Positions 8,226-15,387 of a DNA stretch of 28,978 nucleotides are shown here, in pieces (the first letter of the stretch is position 1; the number at the start of each line of letters is the position of its first letter). The translations under genes and the position numbers were made by a program. The notes beneath the pieces were generated by a model. The model was given only the letters and a program-made list of their open reading frames with translations. It did not search any database and had not been told where the DNA came from. Origin of the DNA: Pseudomonadota bacterium (GTDB lineage Bacteria; Pseudomonadota; Alphaproteobacteria; Caulobacterales; Caulobacteraceae); assembly GCA_023424215.1 (NCBI GenBank), contig JAFAEC010000129.1, positions 1-28,978 on the forward strand. The letters run 5' to 3'.

Positions 8226-9086
8226 ATGACCCGAAGAGGCCTGTTCGCTCCCCTGATCGGCGCCGCCGCGGCCGCCTGCTCGCCGCTTGGACTGCTCAAC
8301 CGCCTGGGCCCGCGCGACCGCGGCGCCGGCCGCGTGGCGCGGGACCTCGCCTACGGACCGGAGCCGCGCCAGCGGCTGGACGTCTGGGCTCCGGACGGGC
8401 CCGCGCCAGTCGGAGGGCGGCCGACGCTGGTCTTCTTCTACGGAGGAGGATGGGACAGCGGCGACCGGACGCTCTACGGCTGGGCCGCGCAAGCGCTGGC
8501 TGCGCGCGGCTTCGTGGTGGCGGTCCCGGACTACCGGCTGGTGCCCGGCGTGCACTTCCCGGCCTTCGTCGAGGACGCCGCGGCGGCCACGGTCCTGGCC
8601 GGCCGGATCGCGGGCGACCATGGCGGCGACCCGGCCCGGCTCGGCGTGATCGGCCACTCGGCCGGCGCGCATCTGGCGACGATGATCGCCCTGGACCGTC
8701 GGTACATGGAGGCGGCGGGGGAGCCGGACCTGATCCGCGCGGCGGCCGGCCTGGCGGGCCCCTACGACTTCCTGCCGTTCGACGTGCCCGCCTCGGTCAA
8801 CGCCTTCGGCCGGGCCCCCGACCCGACCCTGACCCAGCCGGTGGCCTTCGTCCGCCCGGACGCACCGCCGCTGTGGCTCGGCCACGGCACGGCCGACCGG
8901 GTGGTCCACGCCGAAGACACCGTCATCCTCTGCGAGCGCATGCGCGCCGTCGGCGGCCGTTGCGAGGCGAGGCTCTACGAGGGCCTCTCCCACGCTGACC
9001 TGATCGCGAGCTTCTCGCCGCTGTTCCGCGACAAGGCCCCGGTTCTGGACGAGGCGACCGACTTCCTTCACCGCGCCCTGGCCTGA
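8226..9086 (+). CDS. Alpha/beta hydrolase (esterase, BD-FAE/COG0657 type), probable lipoprotein
   Basis: This 286-residue hydrolase has the nucleophile elbow GHSAG (S145), an acid residue in GTADRVV and a histidine in GLSHADL, so the triad is complete. The oxyanion motif is YGGGW instead of the usual HGGGW. The first 20 residues (RRGLFAPLIGAAAAACSPL) look like a lipoprotein signal with Cys18 as the acylation site, although the lipobox (AAAC) is weak. It likely hydrolyses small carboxylic esters; the substrate is not predictable. An AGGG site precedes the ATG. It follows the AsmA gene by 68 bases and precedes amn by 42; cotranscription is possible but not shown. Confidence 0.85.
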   Translation: MTRRGLFAPLIGAAAAACSPLGLLNRLGPRDRGAGRVARDLAYGPEPRQRLDVWAPDGPAPVGGRPTLVFFYGGGWDSGDRTLYGWAAQALAARGFVVAVPDYRLVPGVHFPAFVEDAAAATVLAGRIAGDHGGDPARLGVIGHSAGAHLATMIALDRRYMEAAGEPDLIRAAAGLAGPYDFLPFDVPASVNAFGRAPDPTLTQPVAFVRPDAPPLWLGHGTADRVVHAEDTVILCERMRAVGGRCEARLYEGLSHADLIASFSPLFRDKAPVLDEATDFLHRALA

Positions 9087-9110
9087 GCCCTGTCTCGCCA
9101 ATGTCGTCGT

Positions 9111-9126
9111 CCTCCGTTAAGGGAGG
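9111..9126 (+). promoter_or_regulatory. Hairpin that pairs the amn ribosome binding site
   Basis: The strong Shine-Dalgarno of amn (AAGGGAGG, 9119-9126) is preceded by CCTCC (9111-9115), which can pair with GGAGG (9122-9126) around a 6-base loop. Such pairing would hide the ribosome binding site. It may be fortuitous in GC-rich DNA. Confidence 0.3.
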
Positions 9127-9128
9127 CC

Positions 9129-10574
9129 ATGACAGACACGATGACAGCACAGGCGGCGCTGGACCGCCTCGAAACCCTCTACCGCCAGTCGGTCGCCAAC
9201 CTGCGCACCGCGGTGAAGACCTTCCTCGACACCGGCGAACGCCCGCCCGCCGAAGCCCGCGCCCAGGGCCTGTTCGCCTATCCCGAGCTGCGCGTCAGCT
9301 GGTTCGGCGAACGCCCCGCCCACCTCGCCACCCGCGCCTACGCCCGCCTCTCGCGGCCGGGCATCTACGCCACCACCGTCACCCGGCCGGAGCTGTTCCG
9401 GCCCTATCTGACCGAGCAGCTGCGGCTGCTGGAGGAGGACTACGGCGCCACCTTCGACGTGCGCCCTTCCCAGCAGGAGATCCCCTTCCCCTATGTGCTG
9501 GACGGCTCGGACGTCAGCCTCGACCCGTCAAACACCGCGGCCATCGCGCGGCATTTCCCGACCACCGACCTGGCCCACATCGGGGACGAGATCTCCGACG
9601 GCCTGTTCGACGTGGCCGAAGACTTTCCGCTGGCCCAGTTCGACGGCCTGCGCACCGACTTCTCGCTGGCCCGCCTGCGCCACTACACCGGCACCCCGGT
9701 GGAGCACGTCCAGTCGTACATTTTGTTCACGAATTACAACAGGTACGTCGATGAGTTCGTGCGCTGGGCGCTGGCCCAGCTGCGCGATCCGGACAGCGGC
9801 TACGACAGCCTGTCGACGCCGGGCGGGGTGATCGTCACCCGCGACACGCCGGACCCCGAGGCGGCCATCGCCGAGTCGGCGTGGAAGAAGCACCAGATGC
9901 CGGCCTACCACCTGACCGCGCCGGGCTGGAACGGCATCACCCTGGTCAACATCGGCGTCGGCCCGTCCAACGCCAAGACCATCTGCGACCACCTGGCCGT
10001 CACCCGTCCGCACGTCTGGATGATGATCGGCCATTGCGGCGGGCTGCGCGACAGCCAGACGGTCGGGGATTATGTGCTGGCGCACGCCTATCTGCGCGAC
10101 GACCACGTGCTGGACGCCGTGCTGCCGCCGGACATCCCGATCCCCTCGATCGCCGAGGTGCAGCGGGCCCTCTACGACGCCGCCAAGTCGGTCTCGGGCA
10201 TGCCCGGCGAGGAGATCAAGCGGCGGCTGCGCACCGGCACGGTGGTGACCACCGACGACCGGAACTGGGAGCTGCGCTATTCCAAGTCGGCGCTGCGCTT
10301 CAACCAGAGTCGGGCCGTGGCCATCGACATGGAGAGCGCCACCATCGCCGCCCAGGGCTACCGCTTCCGGGTGCCGTACGGCACGCTGCTGTGCGTGTCG
10401 GACAAGCCGCTGCACGGCGAGATCAAGCTGCCGGGTCAGGCGCACCGCTTCTACGAGGGCTCGATCTCGGAGCACCTGCAGATCGGCATCCAGGCCGTCG
10501 ACCTGCTCCGCGCCGAGGGCGAGCGGCTGCACTCGCGCAAGCTGCGGGCCTTCGACGAGCCTCCGTTCCGGTAG
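9129..10574 (+). CDS. amn: AMP nucleosidase
   Basis: This 481-residue protein has the two-part architecture of bacterial AMP nucleosidase. The N-terminal Amn-specific domain (about residues 1-170) includes the RVSWFGERP and PFPYVLDGSD segments. The C-terminal nucleoside-phosphorylase fold contains the ribose-binding motif AIDMESATIAAQGYR (D400, M401, E402). The enzyme cleaves AMP to adenine and ribose 5-phosphate in the cytoplasm and takes part in adenylate pool control and purine salvage. Length matches the roughly 480-490 residues usual for the family. The start is fixed by a near-perfect AAGGGAGG site two bases upstream. Two adenine-nucleotide-linked genes, amn and the PfkB kinase at 18738, lie in this window but are not adjacent. 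Confidence 0.95.
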   Translation: MTDTMTAQAALDRLETLYRQSVANLRTAVKTFLDTGERPPAEARAQGLFAYPELRVSWFGERPAHLATRAYARLSRPGIYATTVTRPELFRPYLTEQLRLLEEDYGATFDVRPSQQEIPFPYVLDGSDVSLDPSNTAAIARHFPTTDLAHIGDEISDGLFDVAEDFPLAQFDGLRTDFSLARLRHYTGTPVEHVQSYILFTNYNRYVDEFVRWALAQLRDPDSGYDSLSTPGGVIVTRDTPDPEAAIAESAWKKHQMPAYHLTAPGWNGITLVNIGVGPSNAKTICDHLAVTRPHVWMMIGHCGGLRDSQTVGDYVLAHAYLRDDHVLDAVLPPDIPIPSIAEVQRALYDAAKSVSGMPGEEIKRRLRTGTVVTTDDRNWELRYSKSALRFNQSRAVAIDMESATIAAQGYRFRVPYGTLLCVSDKPLHGEIKLPGQAHRFYEGSISEHLQIGIQAVDLLRAEGERLHSRKLRAFDEPPFR

Positions 10575-10604
10575 GCGGATAAAGACGCCACTTCGCCGGG
10601 CGGA

Positions 10605-10626
10605 TTCCCGCTACATCGCGGGTGGA
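10605..10626. terminator. Hairpin between convergent amn and phasin genes
   Basis: In the 77-base gap between the ends of amn and the phasin gene, TTCCCGC (10605-10611) can pair with GCGGG-T-GGAA (10618-10626) around a TACATC loop, with one bulged base. There is no T-run on either strand, so intrinsic termination is only a possibility. Confidence 0.3.
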
Positions 10627-10651
10627 AAGCGAGGAAAGGCGCTACAGCCGA

Positions 10652-11119
10652 TCAGGCCGAACGCCGCAGCCGCCGGGCGTTGGCGGTCGCCGCCGCGTGG
10701 ACAGGGTGGACAATGTCGGCCTGCAGCTTGAGCATGGCCGCCCCCCAGGCCCAGCCGTCGCGAAGCGAGCGGTTCCACGCGCCGAGCGCCCACTGTCCCT
10801 GGGCGTTCAGCGCTTCGGCGGGGGTCGCCGCCGCGGTCATGGCCGCCAGGGCGCTGCGCGCCGCCGCGCTCTCGCGGGCGGCGATGCGTCCCGCCGCATC
10901 CGCCGCCGCCATGACGCCGGAGGCGCCGGCGGCCGCCGAGGCGGACAGGGCCTCGACCTTCTCGGACCCCATCAGCACCAGTTCGGCGTAGTCGGCCTTC
11001 AGCGGGTCGCGCACGGCCTCGGCCATGATCTCAAGCCGGCGGGCGACGACGTCCCCCGAGGCCTCGATCAGCTCCCGGCTGACGCGGGCGGTGCGGGCGG
11101 CGTGGCGGGCGTGGCTCAT
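10652..11119 (-). CDS. Phasin family protein
   Basis: This 155-residue protein is alanine-rich and almost entirely helical, with the phasin pattern of SRELIEASGDVVARRLEIM followed by DPL...DYAELVLMGSEKVEAL and amphipathic C-terminal helices. Phasins coat polyhydroxyalkanoate granules and control their size and number; some serve as general chaperones. No PHA synthase or depolymerase is in the window, so the granule link rests on family resemblance. The ATG at 11119 lies 26 bases downstream of the creatininase-like gene on the same strand, suggesting one transcript. The protein ends in basic residues (ARRLRRSA). Confidence 0.78.
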   Translation of the reverse strand: MSHARHAARTARVSRELIEASGDVVARRLEIMAEAVRDPLKADYAELVLMGSEKVEALSASAAAGASGVMAAADAAGRIAARESAAARSALAAMTAAATPAEALNAQGQWALGAWNRSLRDGWAWGAAMLKLQADIVHPVHAAATANARRLRRSA

Positions 11120-11145
11120 GCGGCGACCGTGCGCCCCGCCGCCGC

Positions 11146-11895
11146 CTACGGCAAGACCTCGGCGGAGAACTCGGCCACGTCCTTCAGCAGGGCGGGCACG
11201 GCGGCGTTGATGATCTCCTGCCCCTTCTCCGGGCTGGCCTGCAGCGGATCGGAGCCGATGCGCCCGTCGGGGAAGCGCGCGCGATAGTCCAGCGCGTCGC
11301 GGATCGGCCCGACCGGAGCGATCTTCGGCTCCATCACCGCCGTCTTGACCCGCTCCGGATAGGCCGCCTGGGTGACGGCGATCTCGGACGGGGTGGCGTG
11401 CATGCCGTGGCCGGTCGGGAACATCTGCGAACAGAAGGCGTGCACGCCCGGCAGGTCCCACCAGTTGCGCAGCTTCAGGGCGAACGGCGGCCGCTCCTCG
11501 ACGAAGCTCCACTCGGCGTAGATCTCGGCGAAGGTCGCCTCGATGGTGGCGACGTTGCCGCCGTGGCCGTTGAGGAAATAGATCCGCTCGAAGCCGTGCC
11601 GGCCCAGCGAGCTGACCCAGTCGGTGATGGCGGCCATGAAGGTCGATGGCCGCAGGCTGATGGTGCCGGCGAAGGCCAGGTGATGCTGGGCCATGCCGAT
11701 GTTGAAGGTCGGCGCGACCATCAGGGAGTCGTCCTGCTCCTCCGCCGCGTGGGCGATGATCTCGGGGCACAGCCAGTCGGTGCCCAGCAGGCCGGTCGGC
11801 CCGTGCTGCTCGTTCGAGCCGATCGGCACCACCACCGTCCGGGTGGTCTTCAGCCGGGCGTCGATCTCGGGCCAGGAGGAAAGGTGCATCAGCAT
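11146..11895 (-). CDS. Creatininase family amidohydrolase
   Basis: This 249-residue protein has the family's metal-site motifs in order: GSNEQHGPTG (Glu and His), GTDW (Asp), the FLNGHGGN loop with its histidine, and an EATFAEIYAEW segment. Members include creatininase, the mycofactocin peptidase MftE and the FAPy deformylase ArfB-type enzymes, all metal-dependent amide hydrolases. Nothing nearby (no creatinase, no mycofactocin genes) fixes the substrate. The ATG at 11895 is preceded by GGAG at a good distance. It probably leads the phasin gene 26 bases downstream. Gene order places it just after the efflux operon, separated by a hairpin. Confidence 0.87.
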   Translation of the reverse strand: MLMHLSSWPEIDARLKTTRTVVVPIGSNEQHGPTGLLGTDWLCPEIIAHAAEEQDDSLMVAPTFNIGMAQHHLAFAGTISLRPSTFMAAITDWVSSLGRHGFERIYFLNGHGGNVATIEATFAEIYAEWSFVEERPPFALKLRNWWDLPGVHAFCSQMFPTGHGMHATPSEIAVTQAAYPERVKTAVMEPKIAPVGPIRDALDYRARFPDGRIGSDPLQASPEKGQEIINAAVPALLKDVAEFSAEVLP

Positions 11896-11934
11896 GGGGG
11901 AACTCCGGAACTGCGATCCTCGCCTCTAGGCCGA

Positions 11935-11951
11935 TTGGCCGGCGCGGCCAA
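11935..11951 (-). terminator. Hairpin downstream of the efflux-operon TetR gene
   Basis: A perfect TTGGCC / GGCCAA stem with a 5-base loop begins three bases after the tetR stop codon. No T-run follows, so it may be a rho-type or RNA-stabilising hairpin. It lies in the 59-base gap that also contains the creatininase ribosome binding site. Confidence 0.4.
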
Positions 11952-11954
11952 CCT

Positions 11955-12548
11955 TCAGGGGGCGAAGGCGCGCAGGAAGCGACGGGCCGCCTCGCGCGCC
12001 CGCGCCTCGCGGTCGAACGGCGGATGGGGCAGTCCGAGCACGCTGCGCAGGTGGCCATGGCCCAGCACCATGCCGGTGAACATCTCCGCCGCCGCGCGGG
12101 AATCCGGCACGGCCATGCGGCCGGCGCGGCTCTGTTCCGCCAGCCAGTCGGCCAGGCGCCGCAGCCCCTCCCCCGGCCCGGCCTCGTAGATGGCGGCGGC
12201 CAGCTCCGGGATCTCGGGCGACATCAGGGCGACCCCGCGCATCGAGCCGCCCGCCTCGGGCGTGCAAATCTTCTCAAGCAGGGCGGCGGCCATGGCGGTC
12301 AGCACCGCCTCCGGATCGCCGCCGGTCCGCAGCGGGGCGCTGACCGCGTCGGAACGCCGGGCGGCCAGCGCCCGGCCGATCTCCACCCTGGAGGGGAAGC
12401 GGTTGTAGAGGGTCTGGCGAGACACCCCCGCCCGACGGGCGATCGCCTCCATCGAGGCCGCCACGCCCTTCTGCTGGAACAGCGACAGGGCGGCGTCGAG
12501 GATGGCCTCGGTCTTGGCCGCGTCGACCTGGCCGCGCGCCCGGGCCAT
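11955..12548 (-). CDS. TetR family regulator of the EmrAB-type efflux operon
   Basis: This 197-residue protein has an N-terminal TetR helix-turn-helix (about residues 15-60, GVAASMEAIARRAGVSRQTLYNRFPSR) and a helical ligand-binding C-terminal domain. The ATG at 12548 overlaps the stop of the MFS gene (ATGA), so the regulator is the third, translationally coupled gene of the efflux operon. This arrangement suggests a repressor of its own operon, relieved by an efflux substrate. The likely operator is the TGGAC...GTCCA site at 15260-15275. The ligand is unknown. Confidence 0.9.
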   Translation of the reverse strand: MARARGQVDAAKTEAILDAALSLFQQKGVAASMEAIARRAGVSRQTLYNRFPSRVEIGRALAARRSDAVSAPLRTGGDPEAVLTAMAAALLEKICTPEAGGSMRGVALMSPEIPELAAAIYEAGPGEGLRRLADWLAEQSRAGRMAVPDSRAAAEMFTGMVLGHGHLRSVLGLPHPPFDREARAREAARRFLRAFAP

Positions 12549-14122
12549 CAGTGCACGTCCGCCGGGGGCGGCGCGGCCCGCACCGGCCGCGACAGCAGGG
12601 TGACGAAGGCGGCGAAGACGCAGGCCACGGCCAGCATGGCGAAGGCGTCGCCGAAGGCCAGGGTCGTCGCCTGACGCTCCAGCATGCCGTACACGGCCTT
12701 CATCGCCGCGCCCGCCGGATCCAGCGAGCCGGCGAAGCGGTCCTGAAGGCCCGCCAGCAGGCCCTGCATGTCGGCATCCGTGGCGGGAATGGCCTGGGTC
12801 AGCTCGTTCATGTGCAGCGCCGTGTTGCGCGTCAGCGAGGTGTTGAGCAAGGCCAGACCCACCGCGCCGCCGACGTTGCGGCTGAGGTTCACCAGCCCCG
12901 AGGCGTTCTTGACCATGTGCGGCGGCAAGGTCGCCATGGTCACCTGCTGGGAGGCGATCATGGCCAGCATGACCCCGACGCCGCGCAGCGCCTGAACCCC
13001 GGCGAACTCCCAGAAGCCCCATTCGGTCGTCACCGCGTGGGCGTCCCACATGCCCCAGGCGCACATCATGAAGCCGCCGAACATCAGGACGCGGGCGTCC
13101 AGCCGGCGCACCAGCCGCCCGGCGAACGGGCCGGTCGCGAACATCGCCAGACCCGACACCACCATGGTCGTCCCGACCTCGGCGGCGGAGTAGTCGCGCA
13201 CCCGTGACAGAAACAGCGGCAGCAGGAAGGTGCCGCCGAACAGGGCCGCCCCGACGGTGAAGGTCATCACCACGCCGACGGTGAAGTTGCGGTTGGCGAA
13301 GGCGCGCAGCTCGACGATCGGATTGCGGTAGCTCAGCGATCGCCAGACGAAGGCCGGCCCCGTGATCGCGACCACGGCCGCCAGCAACAAGATCAGGTCG
13401 TCGGCGAACCAGTCGTTCTTCGCGCCCTCCTCGAGCACGAACTGCAAGCTCATCAGGAACACCGCCATCAGGGCCAGACCCCACCAGTCGAAGCCGCGGG
13501 CCAGCGCCGGGTCGCCCTTGTCGAAATTGGCGTAGCGGCCGACCAGAAACAGCACGAGCAGGCCCGGCGGCACATTGATGAAGAACAGCCAGCGCCAGTC
13601 CAGCTGTTCGGTCAGGTGGCCGCCCAGGGTCGGGCCGACGGTGGGGGCGAGGGTGACGATCAGGCCCATGACGACGCTGGCCGTGACCCGCTTCTCGGGC
13701 GGGAAGGCGGTGAAGGCGACGGCGAACACGGTCGGGATCATCGCGCCGCCGACGAAGCCCTGCAGGGCGCGGAACACGATCATCGCCTCGATCGACGAGG
13801 ACAGGCCGGTGGCCACGCTCATGGCCATGAATCCGGCGCAGGAGACGAGGAAGACGTTGCGCGTCCCCCACAGGCGCGACAGGTATCCCGACAGGGGGAT
13901 CATCACCACCTCGGGGATCAGGTAGGCCGTCTGGATCCAGCTGATCTCGTCGGCCGAGGCGCCGACCCCGGCCTGGATCTGCGGCAGGGACGAGGCCACG
14001 ATCTGGATGTCGAGGATGGCCATGAACTGGCCGATGACCATGCCGGCGAAGCCGAGCAGGAGCATGGTCCAGTCGACCTCCGGCCGGTCGGCGGCCGGCA
14101 CGGTCGGGGCGGCGGCGGTCAC
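12548..14122 (-). CDS. DHA2 family MFS multidrug transporter (EmrB-like)
   Basis: This 524-residue, about 14-helix protein opens with MLLLGFAGMVIGQFMAILDIQIV, the EmrB start in which the aspartate lies in the first helix. It carries the MFS motif A-like loop GYLSRLWGTR and the motif C-like stretch TLAPTVGPTLGG. DHA2 transporters export hydrophobic drugs by proton antiport and, with an EmrA adaptor, across both membranes. The start is GTG at 14122, overlapping the stop of the adaptor gene (GTGA); its stop overlaps the TetR start. No outer-membrane TolC-type gene is present in the window. Confidence 0.9.
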   Translation of the reverse strand: MTAAAPTVPAADRPEVDWTMLLLGFAGMVIGQFMAILDIQIVASSLPQIQAGVGASADEISWIQTAYLIPEVVMIPLSGYLSRLWGTRNVFLVSCAGFMAMSVATGLSSSIEAMIVFRALQGFVGGAMIPTVFAVAFTAFPPEKRVTASVVMGLIVTLAPTVGPTLGGHLTEQLDWRWLFFINVPPGLLVLFLVGRYANFDKGDPALARGFDWWGLALMAVFLMSLQFVLEEGAKNDWFADDLILLLAAVVAITGPAFVWRSLSYRNPIVELRAFANRNFTVGVVMTFTVGAALFGGTFLLPLFLSRVRDYSAAEVGTTMVVSGLAMFATGPFAGRLVRRLDARVLMFGGFMMCAWGMWDAHAVTTEWGFWEFAGVQALRGVGVMLAMIASQQVTMATLPPHMVKNASGLVNLSRNVGGAVGLALLNTSLTRNTALHMNELTQAIPATDADMQGLLAGLQDRFAGSLDPAGAAMKAVYGMLERQATTLAFGDAFAMLAVACVFAAFVTLLSRPVRAAPPPADVH

Positions 14123-15222
14123 CGTCCCGCGGCTCCCGCCAGGGCGGCGGTCTGGACCGGGGCCCCGGCCGCCTCGGCGAAGCTCTGTCCGCCGCGGCTC
14201 TTCAGGTCGACCCTGACCTCGACCGACAGGCCCGGGCGCAGGGCCGAGGCGGCGTCGCCCTCCAGCCGGATGCGCACCGGAACGCGCTGGGCGATCTTGG
14301 TGAAGTTGCCGGTCGCGTTCTCGATCGGGATGAGGGCGAACTCCGAGCCGGTGGCCGGGGCGAAGCTGTCGACGCGGCCGGTCAGGGACCGGTCGGGGAA
14401 GGCGTCGGCGCGGATCTCGACGTCCTGGCCCAGCCGCAGGCGGTCGACCTGGGTCTCCTTGAAGTTGGCGACCACATAGGCGTCGCCCAGGGGCACAATC
14501 GAGAGCACCGCGCCGCCCGGACGGACGAACTGGCCGACCCGCACCCCGCGGGCCCCGACCACTCCGGCCATGGGCGCGCGGATGACGGTGCGCTCCAGCC
14601 GGATGCGGGCCCGCTCGACGGCCGCGCGGGCCTGATCGACCGACGCCAGCGACTGCTGGCGGGTGGAGCCCAGCACCCCGGCGGCGCGCTGTTCGGCGAC
14701 CAGAGCCGCCTGCGCCTCCGCCACGGAGGCCTCGGCGGTTCTCGCCCCGGCGCGCTCGGCGTCGATGCGCTGTTGCGACACCCAGCCCTGCTCCGCCAGC
14801 CGGCCGTAGCGCTCGACCTGCTGGCGCGCGAGGTCGGCCTGGGCGTGGGCCTGGCTGACGGCGGCGGCGCGACTGGCGATCAGGGCCTGTTCCTGGGCGG
14901 AGCGGGCGTCGACATTGCGCACCGAGGCCTCGACGGCGGCGAGGTTGGCCTCGGCTTCGGCGAGGTCGGCGCGGGCGTCGGCGTCGTCCAGCCGGACCAG
15001 CACCTGACCGGCCTCGACCCGCTGGTTGTCGGCGACCAGCACCTCGACGACGTAGCCCTCGACCTGCGGGCTGACTTCGGTGGTGTCGGCCTGGACGAAG
15101 GCGTTGTCCGTCGCCTCCCAGCGCTGCTTGCCGTGCCACCACAGGCCGCCGCCGACCAGCAGGGCGACCCCGACCGCGACGGCGGCGATCAGCGGCAGGC
15201 GCTTTCTGAGAACGGGGTCCAT
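14119..15222 (-). CDS. HlyD/EmrA family efflux adaptor
   Basis: This 367-residue membrane-fusion protein has one N-terminal transmembrane helix (about residues 8-28, LIAAVAVGVALLVGGGLWW). A lipoyl-like half-domain (VSPQVEGYVVEVLVADNQRV) precedes a long alanine-rich coiled-coil hairpin (about residues 75-190), and the second lipoyl half follows (RTVIRAPMAGVVGARGVRVG). It bridges the MFS pump to an outer-membrane channel. I use the ATG at 15222. A TTG-initiated frame 18 codons longer starts inside the operator candidate and lacks a ribosome binding site; the ATG site itself is also poor (only GAG upstream). It is the first gene of the efflux operon. Confidence 0.88.
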   Translation of the reverse strand: MDPVLRKRLPLIAAVAVGVALLVGGGLWWHGKQRWEATDNAFVQADTTEVSPQVEGYVVEVLVADNQRVEAGQVLVRLDDADARADLAEAEANLAAVEASVRNVDARSAQEQALIASRAAAVSQAHAQADLARQQVERYGRLAEQGWVSQQRIDAERAGARTAEASVAEAQAALVAEQRAAGVLGSTRQQSLASVDQARAAVERARIRLERTVIRAPMAGVVGARGVRVGQFVRPGGAVLSIVPLGDAYVVANFKETQVDRLRLGQDVEIRADAFPDRSLTGRVDSFAPATGSEFALIPIENATGNFTKIAQRVPVRIRLEGDAASALRPGLSVEVRVDLKSRGGQSFAEAAGAPVQTAALAGAAGR

Positions 15223-15253
15223 GCAGGTCTCGGAGGCTTGGGGAGGGAGGCGC

Positions 15254-15287
15254 GTAAAATGGACAACGACGTCCAAAAATCAATCGC
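15254..15287 (-). promoter_or_regulatory. Candidate promoter and TetR operator of the efflux operon
   Basis: In front of emrA is an inverted repeat TGGAC-AACGAC-GTCCA (15260-15275), 16 bases with six of eight half-site positions symmetric. On the minus strand it fills the 17-base spacer between TTGATT (15287-15282) and ATTTTA, a weak -35/-10 pair. A repressor bound there would block RNA polymerase. The position is 38-65 bases upstream of the adaptor ATG. It also lies in the divergent region of the GNAT-nitrilase gene. That the operon's TetR binds here is inference. Confidence 0.5.
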
Positions 15288-15387
15288 CCTTTATAGTGTG
15301 GTGCAACACGTCATGTTTCACGGCGTGAGCGGCCCGTGACCGGTCGCCCGGGTTGATCCGTCGACGCGTCCGTGCATTTCACGGGGC

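Noticed and set aside
15223..15276. Longer emrA start at TTG 15276
   Set aside because: It lies within the operator candidate, lacks a ribosome binding site and adds residues not seen before the membrane helix in EmrA proteins.
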